A stretch of 64,000 nucleotides of DNA from Malus domestica. Lineage: Eukaryota > Streptophyta > Magnoliopsida > Rosales > Rosaceae. The stretch spans positions 3,355,501 to 3,419,500 of the forward strand of contig NC_091673.1 in the NCBI RefSeq assembly GCF_042453785.1, in the 5' to 3' direction. The position numbers were made by a program, and so were the translations under genes. Below the pieces are notes generated by a model. It searched no databases. It was not told the DNA's origin and was given only the letters and a program-made list of their open reading frames with translations. Every line of letters begins with the position of its first letter. Within the stretch, counting starts at the first letter, position 1. This document shows, piece by piece, positions 46,623 to 57,084 of this stretch.

Positions 46623-48583
46623 GTCAGTCCTCGGACATTGACTCTTGGAGAACTTATCCCCTTTATTAACTGGAACTTGTCCATAACTACAATTCCCATA
46701 TTGAACCGATGTAATACTCTATCAATGTAACCCTTTTGCGATAAGCCAAGTAATTTTTTCTGTCTATTGCGTACAATCTCAATCCCCAACACATAGTGTG
46801 CCTCTCCTAGATCCTTCATATCAAAGCTTTCACTGAGCATCCTCTTAGTTCTTTGTAATAACTGTGGACAAGAACTTGCTAGAAGAATGTCATCAACGTA
46901 AAGTACCAAAAAAATGAACTGAGAACCAGAAAATTTAAGATAAATGCAATCGTCCAATTTGTTTTCTTCAAATCCCTGAGAAGAGACAATCTGATCAAAC
47001 TTTAAATACCATTGTCTAGAGGCCTGTTTTAACCCATAGATGGACTTATTGAGCTGGCAAACCATGTTTTCCTTCCCCCTTTCAACAAATCCAGGTGGTT
47101 GTTTCATATAGATGCATTCCTCTAAGTTGCCATTAAGAAAAGCTGTTTTGACATCCATTTGATGCAGCTCTAAGTCAAAATATGCAACCAAGGCCATGAC
47201 AACTCGCATTGAATCTTTAGAAGAGACTGGGGAAAAAGTATCGTTGTAATCAATACCTTCTCGTTGAGTGAAGCCCTTTGCAACTAATCGTGCTTTGTGT
47301 CTCTCAATTTTTCCAAGAGCATCTCTTTTGGTCTTGTACACCCACTTACAACCTATAGGCTTGATTTGAGGGCTAGACTCCACAAGTGTCCATACATTAT
47401 TTTTATACATGGAATCTAGTTCTTCTTTCATAGCATTCCGCCATAGAGTTGACTGTGAACTTTCAATGGCCTGAGAGTAAGAGATGGGGTCATCCAAATC
47501 ACCAATGTCAAAATCTGCTTCTTGCAAGTAAACATAATCACTCGTAGCAGTTGATTTCCTGACTCTTGTGGACTTTCTGGGTTCAATTAACACTGGTTGT
47601 TCAGAATTTGAAGCAGGTGCAGGTGCAAGAAGTTGATCATCGATTTCCATAATGTGGTATGTGGGAGAATCCGAATCTGCAAGTGTTTCTTCTCTTTCAT
47701 TAATTGATGGCTGACTGAATAATGGGACCTGAGTGTAGTTGAGGGCTTCTGGGATGTCATGTAACTGATCCATCTCTTCAAAAATGAAATTTTCCCGCGA
47801 CAGATCTGTAACATCTTGATCCTCTAAGAATACTGCATTATGCGTTTCTTGGATCCGAGTGTGATGTTGAGGAATATAGAATCTGTAGCCCTTTGACTTT
47901 TCAGGATACCCTATGAAGTAACAAGATTGAGTCCTTGAATCTAATTTTCTTTCATTAGGATTATAGAACCTTGCTTCTGATTTGCAACCCCAAACGTGAA
48001 AGTATTCAAAATTAGGTGTTCTGCCATGCCATAACTCAAAAGGTGTTGAGATAACAGATTTGCTCGGTACTCTGTTCAAAATATGATTTGCTGTCTTCAA
48101 GGCTTCTCCCCACAAGAAACCAGGCAATTTGGATCTTGACATCATGCTCCTCACCATACCTATAAGAGTTCGATTCCTTCGTTCCGAGACTCCATTTTGT
48201 TGAGGTGTCCCCGGTGTTGTATACTGAGCTACAATGCCGTTTTGCTCTAAATATAGTGCAAATGGTCCCTTTTGCTGTCCTGATTCAGTGTACCTGCCAA
48301 AGTATTCTCCTCCCCTATCCGATCTAACAATTTTAATAACTTTACCTAATTGTTTTTCAACCTCAATTTTGTAAACAATAAAACATTTAAGGGCATCAGA
48401 TTTTTCTTTAATCAGAAAAGTATATCCCAGTCTAGAGAAGTCATCGATAAAGTTAACAAAATACTTGTTTCCACATATGGTTTTGACTGGAAAAGGACCA
48501 CAGATGTCAGTGTGTATGATTTCAAGTAACACTTTGCTTATTTTGGCATCTAGTTTTCTAAAGTTGGTCATTTTTCCTTTCAA
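46526..48583 (-). pseudogene. Copia integrase and reverse transcriptase
   Basis: In frame with the gag-protease frame but separated from it by a stop at 48689-48691. Integrase core: [37 protein letters not shown] and [14 protein letters not shown], so the D, D and E residues are present. The RT carries [52 protein letters not shown] and the catalytic [10 protein letters not shown] frameshift near 46695 makes the last residues of this frame spurious. Apart from that the domain is well preserved, as expected for a recent insertion. Confidence 0.93.
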
Positions 48584-48688
48584 ACAATCAACACATTCTG
48601 TTACAGTGGCAGAATCTAGTTTGGGAATTAGTTCAGCTTTGCAAAGTTGAAGAATCCTTTCTTTAGAGATGTGCCCTAACCTCTTATG

Positions 48689-50098
48689 CTAAAGAATATA
48701 AGATGAATCATGTTCTAACATTCTTTTTGAATTGACATTAAAAACAGACTGATCAACAAACTCAACTATACACTCTAGTCTCCAGAGATTTTCAGACAAG
48801 AGGGCAATGCCTAAAATTTTATGAAAACTGTTTTTCTTAAAAATTTTCAAACATACATCATCAGCAGAGAATGCATAACCATCTTTTATTATTTTAGAAG
48901 CAGAGAGCAAGTTTCTTCTCATTTTAGGCACATAGAGCACATCTTTCAGTTGTAATACAAAACCAGAATTCAGTTTTAAGTTTACTACTCCAATGGAATG
49001 CACTGCAACCTTAGTCCCTTCCCCCACATAGACATGATACATAGTATTTCCAATCTCCTTTTGTTTTTGAAAACCTTTCAAAGAATTAGTTATGTGAACC
49101 GAGCATCCAGTGTCAAACCACCAAGAATCAACAGGTACTTCACAAAGATTTGACTCAACACAGACAAGTACTTGTTCCTTTTCTTTGCTCCTCACAAAAT
49201 CTTTAAAAATCTCACAATCAACTTTTAAATGCCCTTTAGTCTTGCACCAAAAACACTTAAGTTTAGACACATCTTTAGGTTTAGCTTTAAATTTGATAGA
49301 TTTTCTAGGGGAGTCATTTACTTTAGCAGATATATTGAATTTGTTAGAATTCTTAGTGAATTTAGAATTCTTACCAGGACCTGAAGAGCTGCCTTTATTG
49401 AATGCTCTCTTCTCTCGTCCAGGTTGCACATAATTTGCTTCTTCGATCTCCTTGCCTTTCTCTTGCTTTTGCCGATTTTCCTCTTGCACACATTGTGCAA
49501 TCAATTCATCTATGCCCCAGTTCTTGTCCTGAGTGTTGTAAGATACTTTTAACTGACTATACTTGGTAGGGAGGGCTTGAAGGATCATGAACACAAGCTG
49601 CTTTTCTCCAATGTTTATCCCCATGGAGTTTAGTTTCTCGGCAGCATCTGACATTTTCATTATATGATCCCTTATTGAACCAGTATCTTCAATCTTGTAT
49701 TGAGTCAACACAGACATATATTGGCTTACTTCTGCCTTCTCGGACTCCTTAAATTTCTTTTCAATTGCAGCCAAATAATCCATAGCAAGCTCCGGTTTCT
49801 TAATTCCTCCCCTGATAGTGTCAGTCATTCCAGCTTCTATGATGGAAAGTGCTACCTTATTAGCTCTTGACCACCTCTCAAAATCTGACTTCTCAGCTCT
49901 GGTGCTTTGATCACTAATTACAGGCTTGGGATTTTCAATTGCTATATCAAACTCATTGAGAGTCAATAGCAAGTTGATATCCCTCCTCCACTTCTTGTAA
50001 TTGCTACCACCAGTAAGGATCAGAATATTTGCTAAGTTTAAGGTCTTCATTGATATTGCAGACATCGGTGAACCTGAAATCACCATATGAACATTCAA
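48689..50098 (-). CDS. Copia gag and protease
   Basis: This is a 469-residue frame. The gag capsid region (GGSNYKKWRRDINLLLTLNE; KFKESEKAEVSQYMSVLTQY) is followed by a CCHC zinc knuckle, CFWCKTKGHLKVDC, then the aspartic protease motif WWFDTGCSVHIT and LKDVLYVPKMRRNLLSASK. The frame ends with TAG at 48689-48691, just before HKRLGHIS of the pre-integrase domain. That is the position where the family usually has a tryptophan. Whether the stop is suppressed or simply inactivating cannot be told from sequence. Confidence 0.93.
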   Translation of the reverse strand: MNVHMVISGSPMSAISMKTLNLANILILTGGSNYKKWRRDINLLLTLNEFDIAIENPKPVISDQSTRAEKSDFERWSRANKVALSIIEAGMTDTIRGGIKKPELAMDYLAAIEKKFKESEKAEVSQYMSVLTQYKIEDTGSIRDHIMKMSDAAEKLNSMGINIGEKQLVFMILQALPTKYSQLKVSYNTQDKNWGIDELIAQCVQEENRQKQEKGKEIEEANYVQPGREKRAFNKGSSSGPGKNSKFTKNSNKFNISAKVNDSPRKSIKFKAKPKDVSKLKCFWCKTKGHLKVDCEIFKDFVRSKEKEQVLVCVESNLCEVPVDSWWFDTGCSVHITNSLKGFQKQKEIGNTMYHVYVGEGTKVAVHSIGVVNLKLNSGFVLQLKDVLYVPKMRRNLLSASKIIKDGYAFSADDVCLKIFKKNSFHKILGIALLSENLWRLECIVEFVDQSVFNVNSKRMLEHDSSYIL

Positions 50099-50840
50099 AG
50101 TTCTGATTTCGTTTCACAGTCTATTGCACATCAAAGCTTTATAACCAATATCCATATATACAATCTTAACAACAACCAGTTGATAGGCGCATATAGGATA
50201 ATTGATTTCAGTATAGATCATGAACTGATCACCGTATAATCAGAACCAACCATCACACTGATTTGTTCCATACATCTCAGTTTATGATCTTAATGGTGAC
50301 AATAAATTTGCATAAATTTAACCAGATATAATCATTTTACGAATGGCTTCTTTCATTATACAGACCATTAAGATGCATTATTTTAAGAAACTAAATCATA
50401 TGCTAAGAATGACTTCTTTCATGTTTATAAAAATCATTATACAAATCTCTATGCAAGATTCATGATATTCATTTTTCTGATCCGAGTTTTGAAGATCACA
50501 TACCTTTTAAAGAGACAACCATCAATACCTAGCAGCGGAAACAATTTTGGACAGGTATTGAACACTCAATAACAGGATTTGATTTACTCGGATTGCAAGT
50601 GAACGGGTCAGAATAAGAGGGACGGGTTAAAGTCCTCTTTTGCAGAAGAACAAAACCCAGAAAACCCCAAAAGAACAAACGCACCGATTTCGAATACCAA
50701 CAGTCATATTAATCTAACCTAATTTTATCAAAAACGCACCGTTTAGGAAAAATTGTTTTGAGATTTAGAACCGGTTTCGAAACCTGATTATGGTGATTTT
50801 CATTGACCCGTGCTTGATTGATTTTAAGAACTTAAATCTA

Positions 50841-50854
50841 AGGCTCTGATACCA
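50841..50854 (-). other. Copia primer-binding site (initiator tRNA-Met)
   Basis: On the minus strand TGGTATCAGAGCCT starts two bases inside the 5' LTR. This is complementary to the 3' end of plant initiator tRNA-Met, the usual primer for Copia reverse transcription. The 5' leader (50099-50840) is non-coding. Confidence 0.9.
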
Positions 50855-50856
50855 CA

Positions 50857-51323
50857 TGTTAGAATCAAATAGCCAAGATCAAGATTCAAGCCACATTAAA
50901 CACAATCAAGAAAGCATAAAACCTTTTACATATGAACTAATGTATTCACACTAACCTGATGAACCTCCATTGGAAAATGCCATTGCAGCAGCTGTCCAAA
51001 TTTCTGTATACTGTAACTCTTCTCCTCTCTGGTAGAACTCTTAATGCTCTAACTAAGAATAGGACTTAGTTCTTGACTGAGCGCGCCTATGAGAGCAGAG
51101 ATTACAGCATATATATACATATACCTCTCCTAAACCAATGAGGATTTCCTATTACAATCCGATTAGGAAACAACTCATGTTTCCTAGTGTATGTTAGTTC
51201 TTCTCCATGACAGATTCCTCTATCAACAAGAACTCACATTCATCTTCCTATAAGGCTTTCTTATACTAATTGGACCAAATAACTAATACTTGTTCACCGA
51301 ATACTCATGTTCATATCTTTACA
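50857..51323 (-). repeat. Copia 5' LTR
   Basis: 467 bp, matching 44886-45352 except at one position near 51065. A TATATATACATATACC tract lies mid-LTR at about 51108-51124, a plausible promoter zone. Confidence 0.95.
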
Positions 51324-51762
51324 TCCAGTTGTTAGATCCCTGTTCTTATATTTAACCCTACTACACGAGAGTCCATCAAACTCCCTCGTACAGGACACTC
51401 CGCGTTACATATCACTTTGGGTTTAATCCGATTGCAAACGAGTACAATGTTGTCCCAGTATCTTGGAATAATAATGTCATGTTTCATATTTTCACATTGG
51501 GGACAAATATTTCATCATGGAGGCCATTAGCAGAAGCAAACCTTGGTAATCTTCCTTTTGATTTTTTTTTTATTGCACGTTCGCGAGAAGCGTTTGTTTC
51601 CACGGGGCCATCCATTGGATGCATGAAAGGAAAAATGTTATAGTGGTATTTGATGTTGGAGACTAGAAATTTAGAGTGATCCCGGTCCCCGATTGTTGTA
51701 TGGACTTCACCATTGAGGGTATAGCTGAGCTGGGGGGATGCATGACTGTGTATGGTAACAAG
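51324..51762 (+). pseudogene. F-box gene, middle block (F-box-associated domain)
   Basis: Host sequence resumes after the Copia target duplication. It encodes PVLIFNPTTRESIKLPRTGH, then in another frame FNPIANEYNVVPVSWNNNVM, HIFTLGTNISSWRPLAEANL, then VIPVPDCCMDFTIEGIAELG. These are the ordered motifs of the F-box-associated interaction domain. An in-frame TAG lies just after the insertion site, a frameshift precedes FNPIANEY, and more stops follow. The gene is therefore dead independently of the insertions. It ends at 51762, where a solo LTR is inserted. Confidence 0.85.
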
Positions 51763-52251
51763 TGTTGACATGTAATCTTGTCTTGGCTCAAGACAATTGA
51801 TCCGGCCCATACACAAAGAAAGATCTATGCACATGCTAGAGAATTCTAGTAAAGTTCAAGTTAGTGGAAAAGTTTAGAAGAATGGTGAGGATTCCACCAA
51901 CATACAAGATTAGTGTAGATAATTCTAGCATAGGAAGGTAGTGGAATTATCTAGATATATCTAGCATGATGTTTCCATGCTTCTCCAAGGTTCCATCCAT
52001 GCCTATAAAAGGAGAAGGCATCCACACCATTTGAAACAACCAAGAGAGCAAGTAGTGAGAAGTGAGAAGAAGCAACAAAGCTTCTAAGAGTGTTTGAGTG
52101 TTTCCTCTTGTACTAAGTTTGTGAATGAATAAAAATCTTGTGTAATACATTGAGTATTCTTTCTTTCTCTTGCCTATCAATTCCGCTGCATTACATTCTT
52201 CTTTGTGAGATAAACATCTTCAAAGTAGTGAAATCTTTTTAAGCCCCAACA
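51763..52251 (+). mobile_element. Solo LTR (489 bp) with 5-bp TSD in F-box pseudogene
   Basis: Ends TGTTGACATG and CCCCAACA; ACAAG at 51758-51762 and 52252-52256. It carries a TATA box (CCTATAAAAGG, about 52001) and an AATAAA signal (about 52129) in the plus direction, as expected of an LTR with its own promoter and poly(A) site. Removing it restores continuity of the F-box reading (GCMTVYGNK then LINRNMEHELVLWKL). Confidence 0.9.
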
Positions 52252-52701
52252 ACAAGCTCATAAACCGGAACATGGAGCATGAATTGGTGTTGTGGAAATT
52301 GAAGGACTACACAAACCATATGTGGATCGAAGAGACTATCTTAATGTTGATGGAGATCAAGGGACACCTTGGTCATGGCGGCTGGCGTGTTCATCCTGTA
52401 TATAAAATCAACACAGGTGAACTAGCGATTGTAGTACAACTACCTCCTGATGCACCAGGATATTACAACATCAGACCGCCAAGATTGCTTCTTTATAATA
52501 TGGAGAGCAAAATTTGCAGGATATGTTCTTTTGATTTTCCTAAGTTTACTAGCGGATATTGGCTGAATCCGGCATGTTCTTCACCCGCCATGAAGAAAAG
52601 TGATGGTAACTTTGTACCGTACGATGATTTTCCTGAGACATGTTCTTCACCCGCCAGGAAGAAAAGTGATAGGAAGAAAGTAGACGACTTGAATTTTAAA
52701 C
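52252..52701 (+). pseudogene. F-box gene, C-terminal block
   Basis: An open frame encodes MEHELVLWKLKDYTNHMWIE, then GELAIVVQLPPDAPGYYNIR, RLLLYNMESKICRICSF and two copies of CSSPA(M/R)KKSD, the end of an F-box-associated domain. As a stand-alone frame (52272-52724) it would be taken for a gene. Its F-box lies 8 kb upstream, beyond the Copia element and the solo LTR. The extreme 3' end (about 54694-54730, ACTTGAATTTTATTTTG) lies beyond the next LTR element. Confidence 0.85.
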
Positions 52702-54688
52702 TGTTGGAAAATATTATTATTTAGATTTATTTTAATGTTTAGTATTTTGGGCTTAGTCCGTTAGTATTATGATTTCGTTTCCTTGGCTATTAGGGTTATG
52801 TTAGTTTTCTATATATATGGTACTTTGTAACTCTATTGAATAATAAGTTAGTCACAATGTAGCCTCTTAGGCTGTGTTTGTTTGACTTCATTAGCTCTCA
52901 CTGGACTAGACTAGATTAAGGATTAGAGAAGTCCGGTGTTTGTTTCTGACAGGGACTAGTTTTAGGGGGATTAAGGTTCACTCGCCTCGACTAAAGGGTT
53001 CGCTAAAGGGGCTTAGCGAGACCCACCAAATACCATGGGACTGCTAAGACCATCTCCCTCGCATCCTCCATCTCCAACTCCTCGTCATCTCCGACTGCAT
53101 CGTCTCTGGGTTTTCTGAAACAAAGGGTTCTGGGTTTTTTGGACTGGATCGGTGTAATTGAGGAAGAGGGAAGAGAGAGAGAGAGTTCGATGAAGAAGGG
53201 TCTTTTTCATCTGGGGTCGGTGAAATTGACGAACAGATGAGGTTTGTTTTGCAAATGGAAATTCCATGAAAGAGGATTGGGTTTTCCGAATTGAGGTTGG
53301 GTTTTTTCTGGGTTGGATTTAAAGAGGAAAGAAAACAAATGAAAAGAAAGAAAGATTATGGGTTAGATTAGAAGAGAAAGCAAAGGAAAAGAAGAGAAAA
53401 TACAGGTTTGATTTTTTCTGGGTTTGAAATGGGAGGAATTCTGGGGTGCGAAGAACAGAAAGCAAGAACAAAAGTGAGAAACGGAAGAGAGAGAGTAAAA
53501 AAAAAAGGGGGGGGGGTAATATTAATAACAGTAAAATATTAGTCCGGTGTAATATTAATAATAGTAAAATGTTGATAAATTTTAGGATCTGGGTTATCTG
53601 AAACAAGTGTGATGTGGATTTTCTAAAATAAGTATGATTGTTAGCTTGGAAGTTCATGAGTTCAATTAGAAGTTTTCATAACTAGTAATTAAAAATAAAA
53701 ATTTAGTCCTAGCTAGTCCGATACTGTACCAAACGTTTCACAATTCTAGTACTGCTTAGTCCATGCCAAGCCAGTCCAACTTAGTCCCTGAAGCTAATCC
53801 AGTCCGAGATAGTCTGGTGCAACAAACGCACCCTTAAGGTTTTGTAGCATTTTAGGCATTCTTGTTTGTTTAATAATATTCTATTTTGTAGTCTAGTTCG
53901 TTGCGCACTCTAATATTCAACTTGGTATCAGAGCGGGTTCGATCCTTAGGATTCAATCCGTTCTCGTTGGTATCAATTTGTTTGCCTTTGTCGTCGTTTG
54001 TTTTAGATTTGTTAGTTGGTATTGATTGTTTGCAAGGAAAAAGTCGATCTGACCGATCCACCACACCACTACTATTTAGTTGTTTAAGAAGGTGTGATGT
54101 TGCACTTGTTCGCCCAGAAGAAAAGAGAAAAAGGAAATAAAAAAGAATAAGAGAGAAAAAAATAGGAGAGAAAAAATAAGGAAAAAGGAAAAAAATTGTT
54201 TGGAGTTTTTGAGGCCCACACGGGCAAAGAAAAAATATGGTTTTTTGTTTGTTTGCTCAGGTTTGTCTGGAAGCTTGCAAGTGGCATGGAAATCTGGCAT
54301 TAACATTGGTATTAGCATTGACTTTGGTATTGGTATTAGCATTAGCATTGGCATTGGCATTGGAATTTGAAGTCTTGCATCCACATCTATTTTGGCAAAC
54401 CCATGTCATATACCGCCAGAGTTTGACGGGAGGTGCTGGAAAATATTATTATTTAGATTTATTTTAATGTTTGGTATTTTGCGCTTAGCCCCGTTAGTAT
54501 TAGGGTTTCGTTTTCTTGCCTATTAGGGTTATGTTAGTTTTCTATATTTATGGTACTTTATAACTCTATAGAATAATAAGTTAGTCACAATGTAGTTTCT
54601 TAAGGTTTTGTAGCCTTTTTGGCATTCTTGTTTATTTAATAATATTTTATTTTGTAGTCTTGTTCGTTGCGCATTTGATATTCAACTT
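52702..54688 (+). mobile_element. Non-coding LTR retrotransposon (TRIM/LARD-like) carrying a PIF/Harbinger insertion
   Basis: LTRs 52702-53922 (about 254 bp once the inserted element is removed) and 54434-54688 (255 bp) share GGAAAATATTATTATTTAG at the start and TATTCAACT at the end. TAAAC flanks the element (52697-52701; 54689-54693). The primer site TGGTATCAGAGCGGG is at 53923 and a purine tract GACGGGAGG precedes the 3' LTR. The 511-bp interior has no gag or pol, only low-complexity sequence with a (TTGGTA/TTAGCA)n run at 54302-54366. It must rely on enzymes from elsewhere. Confidence 0.88.
52870..53833. mobile_element. Non-autonomous PIF/Harbinger-type element inside an LTR
   Basis: TTA at 52867-52869 and 53834-53836. 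The left end GGCTGTGTTTGTTTGAC and the right end GTGCAACAAACGCACCC are inverted. The right 100 bp (AAGCTAATCCAGTCCGAGA) matches the element at 29861-30712. The LTR reads continuously once it is removed (GTCACAATGTAGCCTC then AAGGTTTTGTAGC), as the intact 3' LTR confirms. Confidence 0.88.
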
Positions 54689-54693
54689 AAACA

Positions 54694-55199
54694 ACTTGAA
54701 TTTTATTTTGTTTTTGTTTTTGCCACATGACACAAATTTCATAACTATGCAGTAAATATGTAAGATTTACACTTATCGCGTCATCACTTAATGACTAACA
54801 ATAAAATACGTGCAAAATGAAATTGAAGCTATTTAGTTGAAAGTATAATACTTGAATCTCAACCCATTGATCGGTCATATACAAACATCAATTGTCTCCA
54901 TTTTTTTTAGTAAAACCACCAAGTCAATTCCACTTCAGCGACAATGAGATAGCTTTATTTAAAAAAAAAAAGAAAAAAAACATAATCCATCAAAGGAGAC
55001 ATAAAACTAAACATTTACCATGATAAATTCTACACCAAAACAAAAACAAAAACACCTATAAATTTCTTCTCAATTTTCCTCAATTCAGCAATTATTTTAA
55101 ATTACCAAGCAAAATCAAAGCAACAAAAAGGTTCAGTCAGCATTAAGAAATGAAACAAAATCAAAATTGAAAGATGGAGGTTTTTAGGTGGGGGACTAC
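54694..55199. other. Spacer containing the F-box 3' tail; importin downstream exons absent
   Basis: After the last scrap of the F-box gene the sequence is AT-rich. It has no open frame matching the next importin exons, which should lie on this side of 55200 on the minus strand. A poly-A run is at 54961-54979. Confidence 0.5.
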
Positions 55200-55335
55200 C
55201 TGGTTGCAGAGAAGCCTGATTAAGAGAAGCTTCTGCGAACGAGCTAACTTCGTGGCTGGGGTCGAGAGTAGATGACAAACAATTGAGCAGCCATTGCTGA
55301 TCGTCGTCGAAGACAGTATTGAAATTCGCCATCAC
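55200..55335 (-). pseudogene. Importin-9-like (At1g26170/IMB5-like) orphan first exon
   Basis: The frame MMANFNTVFDDDQQWLLN continues to LSSTLDPSHEVSSFAEASLN and QASLQP, ending at a proper donor CAG|GTAGTC at 55200/55199. The family is importin-beta karyopherins that carry cargo through nuclear pores; the N-terminal HEAT region normally begins with just this segment. Only about 45 residues are here of a protein of about 1,000. The following exons are not found in the next 11 kb of minus-strand direction, which is F-box relic and transposons. It is either a truncated relic or a gene with a huge interrupted intron; relic is more likely. Confidence 0.7.
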
Positions 55336-55790
55336 ATTAGGGTTGTTGCATGGTTACCAGAATGCTTAAGACTCCGCGATTAATTAAGCAATATTGTCCG
55401 GCTTAAAGAATTTCAGATGTCCTTGTTGGCATCGTTGTACGCTAAATAAATCAACTAAAATTTTATTTGTCCTTAAGCTAATTAAGTTGGAATTGTAGCA
55501 TACACCGCGAAGGTTCGAAGAGTCCATAATCATTGTAAGCTGGAAGTTAAGGTTTCTTTTAAGCTTAATGTCTTTTTGCGTATGTAGCAACAACACTGGC
55601 AAGGCCTGAGATTGAAAAAGAAGTACTGCAATCCATGAATTAAAACTGTACGAAAGTCCCATTTATCAGTAGAGAGTAATGTCCTTAAAACGATGACTAG
55701 TGTAATACCGAAAACAGTACAAATTGGAGTTTTCGACCCCAAATATGATGATCAAGTGTCTGAAAACCATGACTCAATACCAAATTTTTG
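55336..55790. other. Spacer between DUF1262 3' end and importin exon
   Basis: No recognisable gene. The overlapping minus-strand frames 55384-55742 have no family features. It probably holds the DUF1262 3' UTR and the importin 5' flank. Confidence 0.5.
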
Positions 55791-57072
55791 TCATTCCCAT
55801 TTGCTCCTACTCTGGTGAGTGTGCTTGAAATCATATGAGAGTATTACTGCTGCGCTTCCAGTCATAGACATTCTCTTCAGTACAAACCTCTCTACCAACA
55901 CATAACAACTAAACCTATTCCACCCGACACCGCCCGTCCCCCTAAACTCTTCCTCTCTCTCCACCCTCAGTTGCCTTTCATCCCCGCCAACCCATCCAGC
56001 TCTTTCTGGTTCCCATTTCATTCTCTCTACGACTTTCATGCTCAATCCCACACTAGTTTCTTCTCCCACCCCATCAAAACTCTTAAACCACATGAACATA
56101 TCACCCGCACCAGCATTTCTTTCATCCCAAACAGCCTCCTTTCCACCCACATAAACCGCCTCTCTGTGAACAAAAGCATCCACAAACACAGCAGGATTCT
56201 TTTTTCTTTCAGCGTTGTCATTAACGTTGTCGAAAATCTTTTCCCATCTTTGCTCAAGTTTAATTTCGTAGTACATACAATTTTTCACTTGGTCCTTCAG
56301 CTTCACCCCTCCTTCCTTAACAAACATGAAAGGACAATACCACTTACCAACACACACAACTTCAGAGCAGTCATGTGATAATGAAAAATCGAACCCAGGA
56401 AGGCTAGCTCGTAGCGAAGAGTTGAGTCCCGAGGCTTCACGCAATTGGTAACGATATGGTGTGCTCATTCTCACGTTCCACCCTTTCCTCCTCAAGAAGT
56501 AAGGAGGAAAACCATCTGGATCAACAGACTTGGCAAAAAAACGATTTCTTTCTCCCTCCCAATGAACTATCTCAATTTGTTGATAAATGTCTGACGGATC
56601 CAATGGTTTTGGTTCAGCATCTGGTATACTTTTACCTCCGAAACAGCCAATATCCGTATCCTCTTCCCTCGTATTTGTGCATGCTTCCCTGCAAATCAAA
56701 TCAGTTCCAATATAAATTTTTCCATGTAACAGTAACACTTAATATGTATGGATGTTTATACATATACATATGTGCGTACCCTTTATGGCGGCCTCTTCGA
56801 AGTATGACATGGTATCTATTGGAAGACAAGGGTTGATCAAGCACTGGAATGAAGGCAACATCATCGTTATCTGAGCCATATCCAACGGTTAGATCCATGT
56901 TCTGAGGGAAAGGCAAACCTTTAACCTCGTCGTCCTCGCATCCGCAACAGTTTATCTCAATTGAATCGTCGTCATGGAGTACAAGACAGCCAGAATTTGG
57001 GCCCTCCGGAGGTGGAAGAGACAGTGACTCGGGAGAACTTTTATACACAGACAGAGGCCTTGTCACATACAT
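55791..57072 (-). CDS. DUF1262 family protein, two exons
   Basis: Exon 1 is 57072-56780 and exon 2 is 56688-55791, joined at AAAGG|GTACG...TTTGCAG|GGAAGC. They total 1191 bases, 396 residues plus stop, a normal length for the family. The N-terminus MYVTRPLSVYKSSPESLSLP and PEGPNSGCLVLHDDDS, then LPFPQNMDLTV, FIPVLDQPLSSNRYHVILRR and PKPLDPSDIYQQIEI are hallmark motifs. The body has FPPYFLRRKGWNVRMSTPY and CVGKWYCPFMFVKEGG. The start at 57072 matches the family; a Met four codons upstream (57084) is also in frame. No signal peptide or membrane segment is seen. The function of DUF1262 is unknown; in Arabidopsis the members form clusters, some responsive to stress (recalled, uncertain). Confidence 0.9.
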
Positions 57073-57084
57073 CTTTGTGACCAA

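Larger units (their letters stand above)
44886..51323 (-). mobile_element. Young, nearly complete Ty1/Copia retrotransposon (6438 bp)
   Basis: Two 467-bp LTRs (44886-45352; 50857-51323) differ at a single base in my reading. TCCAG is duplicated at 44881-44885 and 51324-51328. On the minus strand the order is LTR, primer site, gag, protease, integrase, reverse transcriptase, RNase H, polypurine tract, LTR: the Copia order, with integrase before RT. One nonsense codon and one frameshift interrupt the polyprotein. It lies inside the F-box gene, in opposite orientation. Confidence 0.97.

Noticed and set aside
52272..52724. Apparent complete 150-codon gene
   Set aside because: It is the C-terminal exon part of the F-box pseudogene; its last codons come from the inserted LTR.
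56042..56378. Plus-strand and alternate minus-strand frames of 71-135 codons
   Set aside because: Shadows of DUF1262 exon 2.
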